Source: Clostridia bacterium
Lineage (GTDB): Bacteria > Bacillota > Clostridia > Oscillospirales > CAG-272
Direction of reading: 5' to 3'
Length of the DNA stretch: 32,286 nt
Assembly: GCA_017452545.1 (NCBI GenBank)
Contig: JAFTME010000030.1
Coordinates: 1-32,286 of the forward strand
The number at the start of each line of letters is the position of its first letter. Positions within the stretch are counted from its first letter, which is position 1. Below are positions 24,820 to 32,286 of the stretch, piece after piece. Under the pieces are notes generated by a model. It had not been told where the DNA came from. It ran no database searches and worked only from the letters and a program-made list of their open reading frames with translations. The position numbers and the translations under genes were made by a program.

Positions 24820-25218
24820 TCAGCTCTCCTTTTCGTCGTTTTGCTCTGTCGGCTCGCTCTCCTCTGCCGCATCGCTGCGCTCGCTCTCGATCTGATTGAG
24901 CAGCGAGGAGATATGAGCGCCGTATGCGATGGAGGTATCGCGGATAAAGGTCAGCTCGGGGGTAATACGCAAATTCATGCGACGGGCAAGTGCGCCACGA
25001 ATAAAGACGGCGGCAGCCTTGAGTCCGCGGCTGATCTCTTTATCGTCACCGCTGAGGGCAGAATAGTAGATCTTGGCGTATTTGAGGTCGGGTGTGACCT
25101 CGGCGCCGGTGATGCTGACGAAGGCATCACGCACGCGGGGATCCTTGACCTCGCGCAGCACCTGTGCCACCTCCTTGACCATCTCGTCGTTGATGCGTCC
25201 TCTTCTGTAGTTTGCCAT
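24820..25218 (-). CDS. rbfA: Ribosome-binding factor A
   Basis: Small KH-fold protein of 132 aa that binds the 30S subunit and helps mature 16S rRNA. The N-terminus MANYRRGRINDEMVKEVAQVL and the VKDPRVRDAFVSITGAEVTPDLKYAKIYYS segment are typical. An acidic tail follows (SDAAEESEPTEQNDEKES). The start MANYRR (25218) has AAAGGA 9 nt ahead and is preferred to an in-frame ATG 27 nt upstream. It has its own promoter at 25258-25286. The nusA-infB genes that usually precede rbfA are absent here; a divergent GH38 gene lies there instead. Confidence 0.95.
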   Translation of the reverse strand: MANYRRGRINDEMVKEVAQVLREVKDPRVRDAFVSITGAEVTPDLKYAKIYYSALSGDDKEISRGLKAAAVFIRGALARRMNLRITPELTFIRDTSIAYGAHISSLLNQIESERSDAAEESEPTEQNDEKES

Positions 25219-25257
25219 ATATCGGGTTCCTTTCGTAAAATTCATTCTCTGCCCTAT

Positions 25258-25286
25258 ATTTTAGCACACAAATCGCAATTTTACAA
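25258..25286 (-). promoter_or_regulatory. Promoter of the rbfA-nrnA operon
   Basis: Minus strand TTGTAA (25281-25286), 17-nt spacer, TAAAAT (25258-25263), about 40 nt before the rbfA ATG. Confidence 0.7.
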
Positions 25287-25334
25287 GGGGTAGAAAAAAA
25301 TCCTTGAAAAAAGCAACATTTTTTTCGCGCGCTA

Positions 25335-25363
25335 TTGAAAAGACGGACAAAAAACGATATAAT
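25335..25363 (+). promoter_or_regulatory. Promoter of the GH38 gene
   Basis: TTGAAA (25335-25340), 17-nt spacer, TATAAT (25358-25363). The ATG at 25394 follows after a short leader. It is divergent from the rbfA promoter. Confidence 0.8.
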
Positions 25364-25393
25364 GGTAGCAACCAAATGAAAGGAGCATATCCT

Positions 25394-27820
25394 ATGAAGC
25401 AAGTACATCTGGTTTGCAATGCACACATCGACCCCATCTGGCAATGGGAATGGCAGGAGGGCGTCAGCGTTGTGCTGTCCACCTTCCGCTCTGCCGTCAA
25501 TCTTGCGGCGGAATTCGACTATATTTTCTGTCACAACGAGGTCACCGTTTATAAATACGTAGAGGAGTACGATCCCGCGCTGTTTGAGGACATCAAGCGC
25601 TTGCACCGCGAGGGCAAGTGGCACATTATGGGCGGCTGGTATCTGCAGCCCGACTGCAATATGCCCTCGGGCGAGAGCTTTGTCCGTCAGATTTTGGAGG
25701 GTAAGCGCTACTTTATGAGCCGCTTTGGCACCTTCCCCACCACAGCCATCAACTTTGACCCCTTTGGTCACACGCGCGGCTTGGTACAGATCATTAAAAA
25801 ATGCGGCCAAGACAGCTATATCCACTGCCGTCCCTGGCAGCACGAGTGTCCTCTGCCCTCCAACCAATTTTTGTGGAAGGGCTTTGACGGCAGCACCATC
25901 AAGGTCAACCGCGCCTCCGACGGCGGCTACGGAACACCGCTGGGCGGTGCTGTGGGCGGCATTCGCGCAAAGGCTGCGGCACAGCCGCAGGATACCGTTT
26001 GCGTGCTTTGGGGCGTAGGTAACCACGGCGGCGGCCCGTCGCGCAAGGATCTTGCCGACATTGAGGAGCTGATTGCGGCGGGAGAGATGGAAATCCTGCA
26101 CTCGACCCCCGAGCAGTTCTTTGCACGCATTCACCCTACTGAGATCGTCGATCACTCGCTTCGCATTTCGATGCCCGGCTGCTACACCTCCATGGGTCGC
26201 ATCAAGCGCAAGCACATACAACTGGAAAACGAGCTGTACATGGCAGAAAAAATGCTGACGATCGCCATGCTCGCCGGTGCGCTGCGCGAGTATCCGGAGG
26301 ATATGATCCACACCATTACCGAGGACCTGCTCAACGCAGAATTCCACGACGTGCTGCCGGGCAGCAGTGTTCAATCGGGAGAGGACAACGGTCTGAAGCT
26401 GCTGGATCACGGTCTGCTTGAGGCAGAGCGCCTCAAGACACGTGCCTATTTTGCGCTTGCTGCCGCGCAGCCCGTCGCTGCGCCCGGCGAGTATCCCGTG
26501 CTGGTATTCAATCCGTCGGCGATGGAGATCACCGAAAACGTCGAGGTGGAGTTCATGCTTGCCGATCAGAACTGGAACGGCGAGCTGATTCACGAGATGT
26601 CTGTTTTTGACAAGGACGGCAAGCCGGTGCGCAATCAGACGATCAAGGAGGAGAGTAATCTCAACCTCGACTGGCGCAAGCGCATCATCTTTGAGGCGAC
26701 GCTGCCACCCATGAGCATCACGCGCTTCAGCGTTTACACCAAGGTCGTACCCAAGGTGGTCATCGAGCAAGGTGACGCGCTGGTGTTTGACAACGGACAC
26801 AAGCGTGTGGAGATCGATCGCACGACAGGCTTACTTAAGTCCTATGCGCTTGACGGCGTGGAATACGTCAAGGATGCCTTTGCGCTTTGCATGCTTGACG
26901 ACAACCCCGACCCGTGGGGCATGAGCGGTCAGCAGCTGGTGCGTCTTGGCACCAACGAGCGTGCATTCTCGCTCTCGGAGCAGCCGGACGGTGTATTCCG
27001 CGGGCTCAAAAGCGTTTCCGTTGCCGAGGACGGTGAGGTATATCTCGGCGTGGAGGCGTTGTTTGAACTGGACAACACGCGCGCGCGCATATTCTACAAG
27101 ATCTACAAGAACAACGATGCGGTAGACGTGGACGTCAACGTATTTATGGGCGACATCAACCGCATGGTCAAGCTCAAGGTTCCCTTCTCCACCGAGGGTA
27201 CGCTGATCGGTCAGACGGCGTTCGGCACCGAGGAGCTGTACATGGATGCGAGGGAGAACGTATCGCAGCGTTTTATCGCGTTGCGCGGTACGGACGGCAA
27301 GTGTCCCGCCATTCTCAACAACTGTCTGTACGGTAGCCATTTTGAGAACGGTGCGCTGTATCTTTCGCTCATTCGCGGTGCCAGCTACTGTGCGCATCCC
27401 ATTCACGATCGCCCCATCATTCCGACCGATCGCTTCGTCAAAAAGATCGACCAGGGCGAGAACAATTTCTCCTTCCGCCTCGGCGTTTATGCGGAGGGAG
27501 CGCTGGAAAACGCAGCGCAGCTGTTCAATCAAAAGCCGTATGCGCTCAACGTATTCCCCACGGGCAGTCCCAGCGCGCATGGCTGCGAGCCCTTCCCCAT
27601 CAAGTCGGACGATGCCGAGATCAGCATTGTGACCATGAAAAAGGCAGACGGCTGCGATGACACCTACATTGTTCGTCTGCTCAACAACACGCCCGAAGCG
27701 AAATCGACCGAGTTTTCGCTGTGCGATGCCAAGATCGCGCTGGAGTTTGTGCCCTACGAGGTCAAGACGTTGCTGCTCAAGAACGGTACTCTGACGGAGT
27801 CGGAGGCGCTGCTGATCTGA
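25394..27820 (+). CDS. Alpha-mannosidase-like glycoside hydrolase family 38
   Basis: Zinc-dependent retaining glycosidase of 808 aa with no signal peptide, so probably cytoplasmic and acting on imported mannose-containing oligosaccharides. Zinc and catalytic residues fit the GH38 pattern: His11 and Asp13 in NAHIDPIWQW, the nucleophile Asp122 in NFDPFGHTRGL, and His318 in AEFHDVLPGSSV. The C-terminal half is the all-beta part found in the family (for example VFDNGHKRVEIDRTTGLLKS). AAAGGAG lies 8 nt before the ATG. The first catalytic motif varies at NFDPFG, where many members have a PDSFG form. Specificity is inferred from family only. The promoter at 25335 drives it; no terminator follows, so the next gene may be partly co-transcribed. 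Confidence 0.92.
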   Translation: MKQVHLVCNAHIDPIWQWEWQEGVSVVLSTFRSAVNLAAEFDYIFCHNEVTVYKYVEEYDPALFEDIKRLHREGKWHIMGGWYLQPDCNMPSGESFVRQILEGKRYFMSRFGTFPTTAINFDPFGHTRGLVQIIKKCGQDSYIHCRPWQHECPLPSNQFLWKGFDGSTIKVNRASDGGYGTPLGGAVGGIRAKAAAQPQDTVCVLWGVGNHGGGPSRKDLADIEELIAAGEMEILHSTPEQFFARIHPTEIVDHSLRISMPGCYTSMGRIKRKHIQLENELYMAEKMLTIAMLAGALREYPEDMIHTITEDLLNAEFHDVLPGSSVQSGEDNGLKLLDHGLLEAERLKTRAYFALAAAQPVAAPGEYPVLVFNPSAMEITENVEVEFMLADQNWNGELIHEMSVFDKDGKPVRNQTIKEESNLNLDWRKRIIFEATLPPMSITRFSVYTKVVPKVVIEQGDALVFDNGHKRVEIDRTTGLLKSYALDGVEYVKDAFALCMLDDNPDPWGMSGQQLVRLGTNERAFSLSEQPDGVFRGLKSVSVAEDGEVYLGVEALFELDNTRARIFYKIYKNNDAVDVDVNVFMGDINRMVKLKVPFSTEGTLIGQTAFGTEELYMDARENVSQRFIALRGTDGKCPAILNNCLYGSHFENGALYLSLIRGASYCAHPIHDRPIIPTDRFVKKIDQGENNFSFRLGVYAEGALENAAQLFNQKPYALNVFPTGSPSAHGCEPFPIKSDDAEISIVTMKKADGCDDTYIVRLLNNTPEAKSTEFSLCDAKIALEFVPYEVKTLLLKNGTLTESEALLI

Positions 27821-27901
27821 CAGACATAAAAACGCCCGTCGGAATATGATGCGAGTTCTTTATATTGTCAATTATTTCGGATTGAAACGGTTACCTGGCT
27901 T

Positions 27902-27917
27902 TCAAAGCATGCTTTGA
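27902..27917. promoter_or_regulatory. Perfect 16-bp palindrome upstream of the GH127 gene
   Basis: TCAAAGCATGCTTTGA is a perfect 16-bp palindrome lying between a weak TTCAAA and a TATTAA box (27924-27929), about 30 nt before the ATG. A second partly symmetric site, GAAACGGTTAC, lies some 20 nt upstream and resembles LacI-family operators. It is a plausible repressor site. Confidence 0.45.
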
Positions 27918-27947
27918 TCAACGTATTAATTCAAAAAAGGGGAGCAT

Positions 27948-29813
27948 ATGGTTAAAAATATTGTTTGTGAAGCAGATCATGCGCGCGTGCTTTCTTGGGA
28001 CATGGACGCTCGTATGAAATTTGATGGGCTTCTGTCACAGGCGGTCAAGTTTATAGAGAGCAATCAAATATGTGATGTTGGCCTTTGGAAAAAGTGCGTT
28101 GACGTTTTCCGTTGGCAAGACGACGGCTGTGGCGACGTTTGGGTCAGTTGGAGAAGTGAATACTGGGGTAAAATGATGCGCGGCGCTTCTATGGTCGTAA
28201 GGTACACCGGCGACGACGGTATGTACAAGATACTTGAGAGGGCTGTTCGCGACATTCTTACCGCAGAGGACGAGCTTGGACGAATATCGGGTTACTCTGT
28301 TGAGAAAGAGTTTATTCGCTGGGATCTTTGGGGACGCAAATACGTTATGCTCGGCATGCAATACTTCATGGAGATCTGCCGCGATGAGGAATTGACAGCA
28401 GCTATGATCGCTTCCATGCGCCGCCAAGCAGACTATATAATCGAGCGCATAGGTCCCGACAAGATTGACATTCGCACCTGCTCGAACGACTGGGAGGGAC
28501 TCAACTCCTGCTCAATCCTTGAGCCGATCGTTCGTCTTTACCGGTTAAGCAACGAGAAAAAATATCTTGATTTTGCCGAATACATTATCTCCACCGGCTT
28601 TATTCAGTCGGCCAACCTCATCGAGCTGGCGTATGCGGATGAGGCATCGCCTCACGATTATCCCGTTGTCAAGGCTTACGAGATGATGTCCTGCTTTGAG
28701 GGACTTTTGCAATATTATTACGTTACGGGCATTGAAAAATACCGAACGGCCGTACTCAATTTCGGACGCAGGATCATTGACTGCGAGTTGAGTGTTATCG
28801 GCTGCAGCGGATGCACCCATGAGCTTTTTGACCATACCTCCGTGCGTCAGACACAGACAGATTACGAGGGCATCGTTCAGGAAACCTGTGTTACCGTAAC
28901 CTGGATGAAGCTCGCGGCAGCTCTTCTTGAGCTTTCGGGCGACTCTGTTTTTGCAGATCGCATTGAAGAATCCTATTACAATGCTTATTACGGCGCGTTC
29001 AACACACATCGCGTGCCCGTGAGCCACGAGAGCTATGACGATCTGCCTCAGGTTCTGCCCTTTGACAGCTATTCACCGCTTACAGCAGATCGCCGCGGCC
29101 GCCTGGTTGGAGGTTATAATTACTTCCCCGACAAGACATTTTACGGCTGTTGTGCTTGTATCAGTGCAGCCGGGGCCGGCTTGATCCCGCGCATTGCGGT
29201 TATGAGAAAGAGCGGCGGAATCGTGATAAATTATTATGAGTCGGGTATGATTGAAACAAAAACTCCTCTCGGACGGCCTTTGAAAATCACGATGGATACG
29301 GCATATCCTTATAGCGGTGAGATAAGACTTTCGTTTTCCCCCGCGCGTGCCGAGGTGTTTGAAATCGCACTCCGCATTCCCGATTGGTGTGAGAGCGCGG
29401 ATGTTGTAGTCTGCGGCAAAAAGAAGGAATTTGGCGCAGGATATGCTCGGCTTTGCGGTGAGTGGCAGGACGGTGATGAGATCGTTATGGATCTGCACAT
29501 GGGTGTAAAGCGTGTTCTTCCGCCGGAGTGCGCCGTGAATCGAGAGCTCTTTGCGGCTTACAAATACGGACCTTTGGTTCTTGCTGCTGACAAACGAATT
29601 GCCGATCCGGACGAGGTGATTGACGTTGTTTGCGACAGAGAGGGCAGCGTGGAATTCCGCAAGGTATATTGCCCTGAGATCCGCGATGCGTGCATCTGTC
29701 TTGAGCTTCCCACGACAAGCGGATCGGTCAGGCTTATTGATTATGCGTCCGCAGGAAAGACGTGGACAAACGAATCGCGCTGCGCGGCGTGGCTTTACAG
29801 AAAAAAGCAATAA
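27948..29813 (+). CDS. GH127-like beta-L-arabinofuranosidase (DUF1680 family)
   Basis: Putative zinc-thiolate glycosidase of 621 aa without signal peptide, so cytoplasmic. An alpha-helical barrel makes up the first about 420 residues, followed by beta-sandwich segments. The metal and nucleophile cluster known for Bifidobacterium HypBA1 (Glu, Cys, and a Cys pair) is seen as Glu312 and Cys314 in QETCVTVTWMKL and Cys401-Cys402 in FYGCCACISAAG. An extra Cys404 is present. The usual size of the family is 620-660 aa. AGGGGAG precedes the ATG closely. Codon use is more mixed and AT-richer than in the GH38 gene. Substrate (arabinofuranosides) is inferred from family; related GH families 142/146 are alternatives. 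Confidence 0.88.
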   Translation: MVKNIVCEADHARVLSWDMDARMKFDGLLSQAVKFIESNQICDVGLWKKCVDVFRWQDDGCGDVWVSWRSEYWGKMMRGASMVVRYTGDDGMYKILERAVRDILTAEDELGRISGYSVEKEFIRWDLWGRKYVMLGMQYFMEICRDEELTAAMIASMRRQADYIIERIGPDKIDIRTCSNDWEGLNSCSILEPIVRLYRLSNEKKYLDFAEYIISTGFIQSANLIELAYADEASPHDYPVVKAYEMMSCFEGLLQYYYVTGIEKYRTAVLNFGRRIIDCELSVIGCSGCTHELFDHTSVRQTQTDYEGIVQETCVTVTWMKLAAALLELSGDSVFADRIEESYYNAYYGAFNTHRVPVSHESYDDLPQVLPFDSYSPLTADRRGRLVGGYNYFPDKTFYGCCACISAAGAGLIPRIAVMRKSGGIVINYYESGMIETKTPLGRPLKITMDTAYPYSGEIRLSFSPARAEVFEIALRIPDWCESADVVVCGKKKEFGAGYARLCGEWQDGDEIVMDLHMGVKRVLPPECAVNRELFAAYKYGPLVLAADKRIADPDEVIDVVCDREGSVEFRKVYCPEIRDACICLELPTTSGSVRLIDYASAGKTWTNESRCAAWLYRKKQ

Positions 29814-29850
29814 AAGCGCCTCGGCCGTATAGAGCATTATCTAAAGCAAA

Positions 29851-29894
29851 AAAAAATAGCCGATAGGGGTTTCATTCCCTATCGGCTATTTTTT
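29851..29894. terminator. Bidirectional terminator between GH127 and MFS genes
   Basis: Arms 29851-29868 and 29877-29894 pair perfectly over 18 bp with an 8-nt loop, with A and T runs at the ends. It serves the convergent genes at 27948-29813 and 29935-31104. Confidence 0.88.
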
Positions 29895-29934
29895 GCACTT
29901 CAGAACCCGATGCGCATATTCGTCTGAGTTTCTT

Positions 29935-31104
29935 TTATTCCTTATGGTACAACACGCCACGCACGCACTCGGTCATGATCAGCATGACGACGGTAAAGAG
30001 CAGCATATAGTAGGGGTAGAGTGCGATATGGACATGCTGTGCGATCAATCCGAAGATAGATGGCATGAAGGTACAACCGATATAGGCACTTGCCATTTGA
30101 ATGCCGACGATCGCTTGTGAGTTCTGCTTGCCGAAGTGATCGGGGGTGGAGTGAATGATGGAGGGGTAGATCGGTGCGCAGCCGACGCCGAGCACGACCA
30201 AGCCAAACAAAGAGAGCGTGGCACTCGGCAACGGTGCGAGCACCATAAGCAGGCCCACAATGGCACCGATGCAGCCGATACGCAGCATTTGCTTGTCACC
30301 GAGGCGGTCGGCAACAAAGCCGCTGAGAAATCTGCCCGACATCAAGCCGAGATAAAACAACGAGGCAAAATGCGCCGCCGTTTCCGCGTCGACGCCGCGA
30401 TATTCGACGAAGTAGCTGGACGCCCAAAGTCCTGCCGTCGCCTCCATGGAGCAATAGCAGAAAAAGGCGATCAGCACCAGCGGTACGCCGCGAATGCGCA
30501 GGGCGCCGCGAAGGCCGGGAGAAACGTAATCCTCGGCGCTCTCGCCTGCCACGGCTGCCTGTCGTTTCCACAAGGGCAACGAGGCAATGAGAATGACAGC
30601 AAGGACAATCTGCACGGCGGAGACGGTGATATAGCCGCTGCGCCAGCCGTGCTCGCTTGCCAAGGCAAACGCCATGATATTGGGGCTGAGCGTTGCACCG
30701 ACGCCCCAAAAGGCGTGCAGCCAGCTCATATGACGCGAGGAAAAGTGCAACGCGACGTAGTTATTCAATGCCGCGTCTACCGCGCCCGCGCCGAGGCCGT
30801 ACGGAATTGCCCAAAGGCAAAGCTGCCAAGGGGCGCTGACCGTTGAATAGCCAAAGAGGGCAAGCGCCGTCGTGGCTACGCTGATTGCGGTCACGCGTCC
30901 TGCACCAAAGCGGTGGATCATATAATCAGACGCCAGGCTGGACAGCACCGTCCCCGCCGACACGATCATACTGATCACGCCGGCAAAGGAAAGCTGGCTG
31001 CCAAGCTCCAGGTGCATGACGGGCCACGCCGCGCCGAGCAGCGAGTCGGGCAAACCAAGGCTGATAAATGAAAGATAAATCAGAGCAAGTAAAAGTGATA
31101 CCAT
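29935..31104 (-). CDS. MFS transporter, sugar-permease-like
   Basis: Polytopic inner-membrane carrier of 389 aa with about twelve hydrophobic segments. It begins MVSLLLALIYLSFISLGLPDSLLGAAWPVM, which is typical of the fucose-permease-like MFS branch in Firmicutes. The two-half layout is clear, with a hydrophilic loop near residues 185-210 (LWKRQAAVAGESAEDY). LASDYMIHRFGAGRVTAIS and ADRLGDKQMLRIG are the conserved loop 2-3 and loop 8-9 motifs. GAGGT lies 6 nt before the ATG. A perfect 18-bp hairpin (31121-31158) is directly upstream. The substrate is not known; a sugar is suggested by the family and the neighbouring glycosidases. Confidence 0.9.
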   Translation of the reverse strand: MVSLLLALIYLSFISLGLPDSLLGAAWPVMHLELGSQLSFAGVISMIVSAGTVLSSLASDYMIHRFGAGRVTAISVATTALALFGYSTVSAPWQLCLWAIPYGLGAGAVDAALNNYVALHFSSRHMSWLHAFWGVGATLSPNIMAFALASEHGWRSGYITVSAVQIVLAVILIASLPLWKRQAAVAGESAEDYVSPGLRGALRIRGVPLVLIAFFCYCSMEATAGLWASSYFVEYRGVDAETAAHFASLFYLGLMSGRFLSGFVADRLGDKQMLRIGCIGAIVGLLMVLAPLPSATLSLFGLVVLGVGCAPIYPSIIHSTPDHFGKQNSQAIVGIQMASAYIGCTFMPSIFGLIAQHVHIALYPYYMLLFTVVMLIMTECVRGVLYHKE

Positions 31105-31120
31105 ATATTACCTCATTCTT

Positions 31121-31158
31121 TTGGGAGGGAAACTTCTTGTAAGAAGTTTCCCTCCCAA
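31121..31158. repeat. Perfect 18-bp palindrome ahead of the MFS gene
   Basis: Arms 31121-31138 and 31141-31158 pair perfectly, with a core GGGAAACTTCTT. It resembles the palindromic element found at 18233 and 32087 but is shorter and less conserved. It lies 17 nt upstream of the MFS start, within its leader. Confidence 0.65.
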
Positions 31159-31229
31159 ACCCTGCCTTCAAGAACTTTACTCCGGGTCATGGCTACGCAG
31201 TTCTGATGAACACGGCCTATCAATTGATA

Positions 31230-31286
31230 CAAAGTTTTTTGAAGGGGGTGCGGGGGGAACTTTTTTTCAAAAAAGTTCCCCCCGCC
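31230..31286. repeat. Inverted copy of the dispersed palindromic element, downstream of tpiA
   Basis: The palindrome (31250-31266 with 31269-31285) plus the GGGGGTTCAAAAAAC-type flank matches the array unit on the opposite strand. It begins 17 nt past the tpiA stop. On the minus strand it is not followed by a T run, so it would be a weak terminator at best. Confidence 0.75.
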
Positions 31287-31302
31287 ATCTTATTCGTTTC
31301 TA

Positions 31303-32058
31303 TTACTGTGCAGCGTCTACGATTGCGGTAAACTTTGCAGCAACCAGAGATGCGCCTCCGATCAGACCGCCGTCAACGTTGGTCTTAGCGAGCAGCTCTG
31401 CTGCGTTCTTTTCGTTCATGGAGCCACCGTACTGGATGATGGTAGCCTCGGCAACCTCAGCGCCGTAGATCTCGGCAAGAGCCTCGCGGATCTGACCGCA
31501 GGTCTCGTCTGCCTGCTCGGGGGTAGCGGTAAGACCGGTACCGATTGCCCAAACGGGCTCGTAAGCGATAATGACGTTCTTCATGTCCTCAGCGCTAACG
31601 CCTGCCAGGTCGAGCTTGGTCTGCATGGAGACGATCTCACGGGTGATGCCGGCAAGTCTCTGCTCCTTGACCTCGCCCAGGCAAAGGATAACCTTCATGC
31701 CTGCAGCAAGCGCAGCCTTGGTGCGCAGATTGACGGTCTCGTCGGTCTCGCCAAAGTACTGTCTTCTCTCGGAGTGACCGATGATGACGTACTCAACGCC
31801 GATCTCCTTGAGCATCTCGGCGCTGACCTCACCGGTGTACGCACCCTTTTCAGCAAAGTGTACGTTCTCGGCGCCGATCTTGATGTTGGAGCCCTCTGCT
31901 GCCTTCATTGCAGCGTCGATGGTAACGTAGGGTGCGCAGAAAATGATGTCGCAGTTGTCCTTGCCCGCAACCATCGGCTTGATCTCGTTGATGAAAGCGG
32001 TTGCCTGGGAAGGCGTGAAGTTCATCTTCCAGTTGCCCGCAATTACATATCTTCTCAT
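31303..32058 (-). CDS. tpiA: Triosephosphate isomerase
   Basis: Glycolytic enzyme interconverting dihydroxyacetone phosphate and glyceraldehyde 3-phosphate; cytoplasmic, 251 aa, a usual length. Catalytic residues are Lys11 in GNWKMN, His95 in IIGHSERR and Glu167 in AYEPVWAIGTG, with YGGSM and GGLIGGASL near the end. AGAGG lies 8 nt before the ATG. Codon use (GCA/GCT for Ala, AGA/CGT for Arg) is typical of a highly expressed gene here. No promoter is visible in the 228 nt upstream; the usual pgk partner would lie to the right of the window. Confidence 0.97.
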   Translation of the reverse strand: MRRYVIAGNWKMNFTPSQATAFINEIKPMVAGKDNCDIIFCAPYVTIDAAMKAAEGSNIKIGAENVHFAEKGAYTGEVSAEMLKEIGVEYVIIGHSERRQYFGETDETVNLRTKAALAAGMKVILCLGEVKEQRLAGITREIVSMQTKLDLAGVSAEDMKNVIIAYEPVWAIGTGLTATPEQADETCGQIREALAEIYGAEVAEATIIQYGGSMNEKNAAELLAKTNVDGGLIGGASLVAAKFTAIVDAAQ

Positions 32059-32086
32059 TTCTTATACCTCTTAGATGTTTTTATGT

Positions 32087-32286
32087 GCGGGGGAAACTTT
32101 TGTGAACAAAAGGTTTCCCCCGCGCCCCCTTCAAAAAACTTTATGAATTTTGAAGATGGAATTTGTTAGTCAATTCTTTTCCCAAAAGTTTTTGGGAGAT
32201 TCTTAAGAACCCTTTTTCAAAAGGGGGTGACAGGCTTGCCTGTCGGACGCCGGAGGCACCCTCTCTCCTTTTTGTTTCATTCAAAG
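32087..32286. repeat. Copy of the dispersed palindromic element and further hairpins upstream of tpiA
   Basis: A palindrome at 32087-32102/32107-32123 (one bulged base) is followed by CCCCCTTCAAAAAAC in the same orientation as the array. Further on are CCCAAAAG-TTTTTGGG-type (about 32181-32196) and GACAGGC-TT-GCCTGTC (about 32229-32244) palindromes. No gene is visible to the window end. It may hold the 3' end signals of a gene to the right on the minus strand. Confidence 0.55.

Noticed and set aside
23781-24872. Longer NrnA start at 24872, inside rbfA
   Set aside because: The added residues are encoded by the rbfA end in another frame and look unlike the family; ATG at 24797 begins the conserved protein.
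31121-31468. Short open frames across the palindromic elements giving FFEGGAGGTFFQKSSP-type peptides
   Set aside because: The same peptide arises from every copy because the hairpin happens to be open in that frame; there is no start signal or conserved gene context.
1-32286. tRNA, rRNA or prophage genes
   Set aside because: No T-arm GGTTCGAAT-like sequences with matching cloverleaf, no rRNA motifs and no integrase, capsid or transposase features were seen by eye.

Overview
The window looks like the chromosome of an uncultured, gut-type, spore-forming Clostridia bacterium (Oscillospirales/Christensenellales-like). Evidence is a spoIIR gene, a type III glutamine synthetase, DUF2500, Firmicutes-style GGAGG ribosome sites, clear TTGACA-N17-TATAAT promoters, and several two-component-free sugar uptake genes. 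The exact taxon is inference. No rRNA, tRNA, CRISPR array, prophage or insertion sequence was seen.

Region 1 (1-13221, minus strand) is one long carbohydrate ABC-importer operon. In transcription order it holds a very large substrate-binding protein with carbohydrate-binding-like N-terminal domains (9273-12824), a MalF/MalG-type permease pair (8279-9229, 7405-8277), a membrane protein with NHL, TPR and Yip1 domains (5252-7393), a large secreted DUF5696 protein with a coiled-coil insert (1566-5228), and a second MalF/MalG-type pair (561-1547, 1-539, the last cut by the window edge). No ATPase is present. A good promoter lies at 13193-13221, about 360 nt before the first start codon. The leader between them folds into several stems, with two mutually exclusive pairings, and is a candidate structured RNA. 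The NHL-Yip1 gene is split by a single in-frame TAG, while none of the other 22 complete genes in the window ends in TAG.

Region 2 (13222-18178) has housekeeping genes: a cysteine desulfurase and a divergent DUF362/ferredoxin protein, then on the minus strand a CPBP protease, tadA and a small unknown gene. Region 3 (18179-21500) has a 168-bp tandem repeat array that carries serial intrinsic terminators. It sits behind an operon of glutamine synthetase III and a DUF2500 protein. Divergent from this is a DJ-1/PfpI plus CPBP protease pair (21495-23035).

Region 4 (23054-25286, minus) is rbfA, nrnA, spoIIR. The spoIIR start is immediately preceded by a terminator hairpin that holds its ribosome site. 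A sigma-F-like promoter is embedded in the same hairpin, an arrangement that could restrict spoIIR expression to the forespore.

Region 5 (25335-32286) has a GH38 alpha-mannosidase-like enzyme and a GH127-like beta-L-arabinofuranosidase on the plus strand, then a sugar-type MFS transporter and triosephosphate isomerase on the minus strand. Copies of the same palindromic element found in the tandem array lie around tpiA. Together the window describes a plant- or host-glycan-using anaerobe with a strongly expressed, unusual uptake complex.
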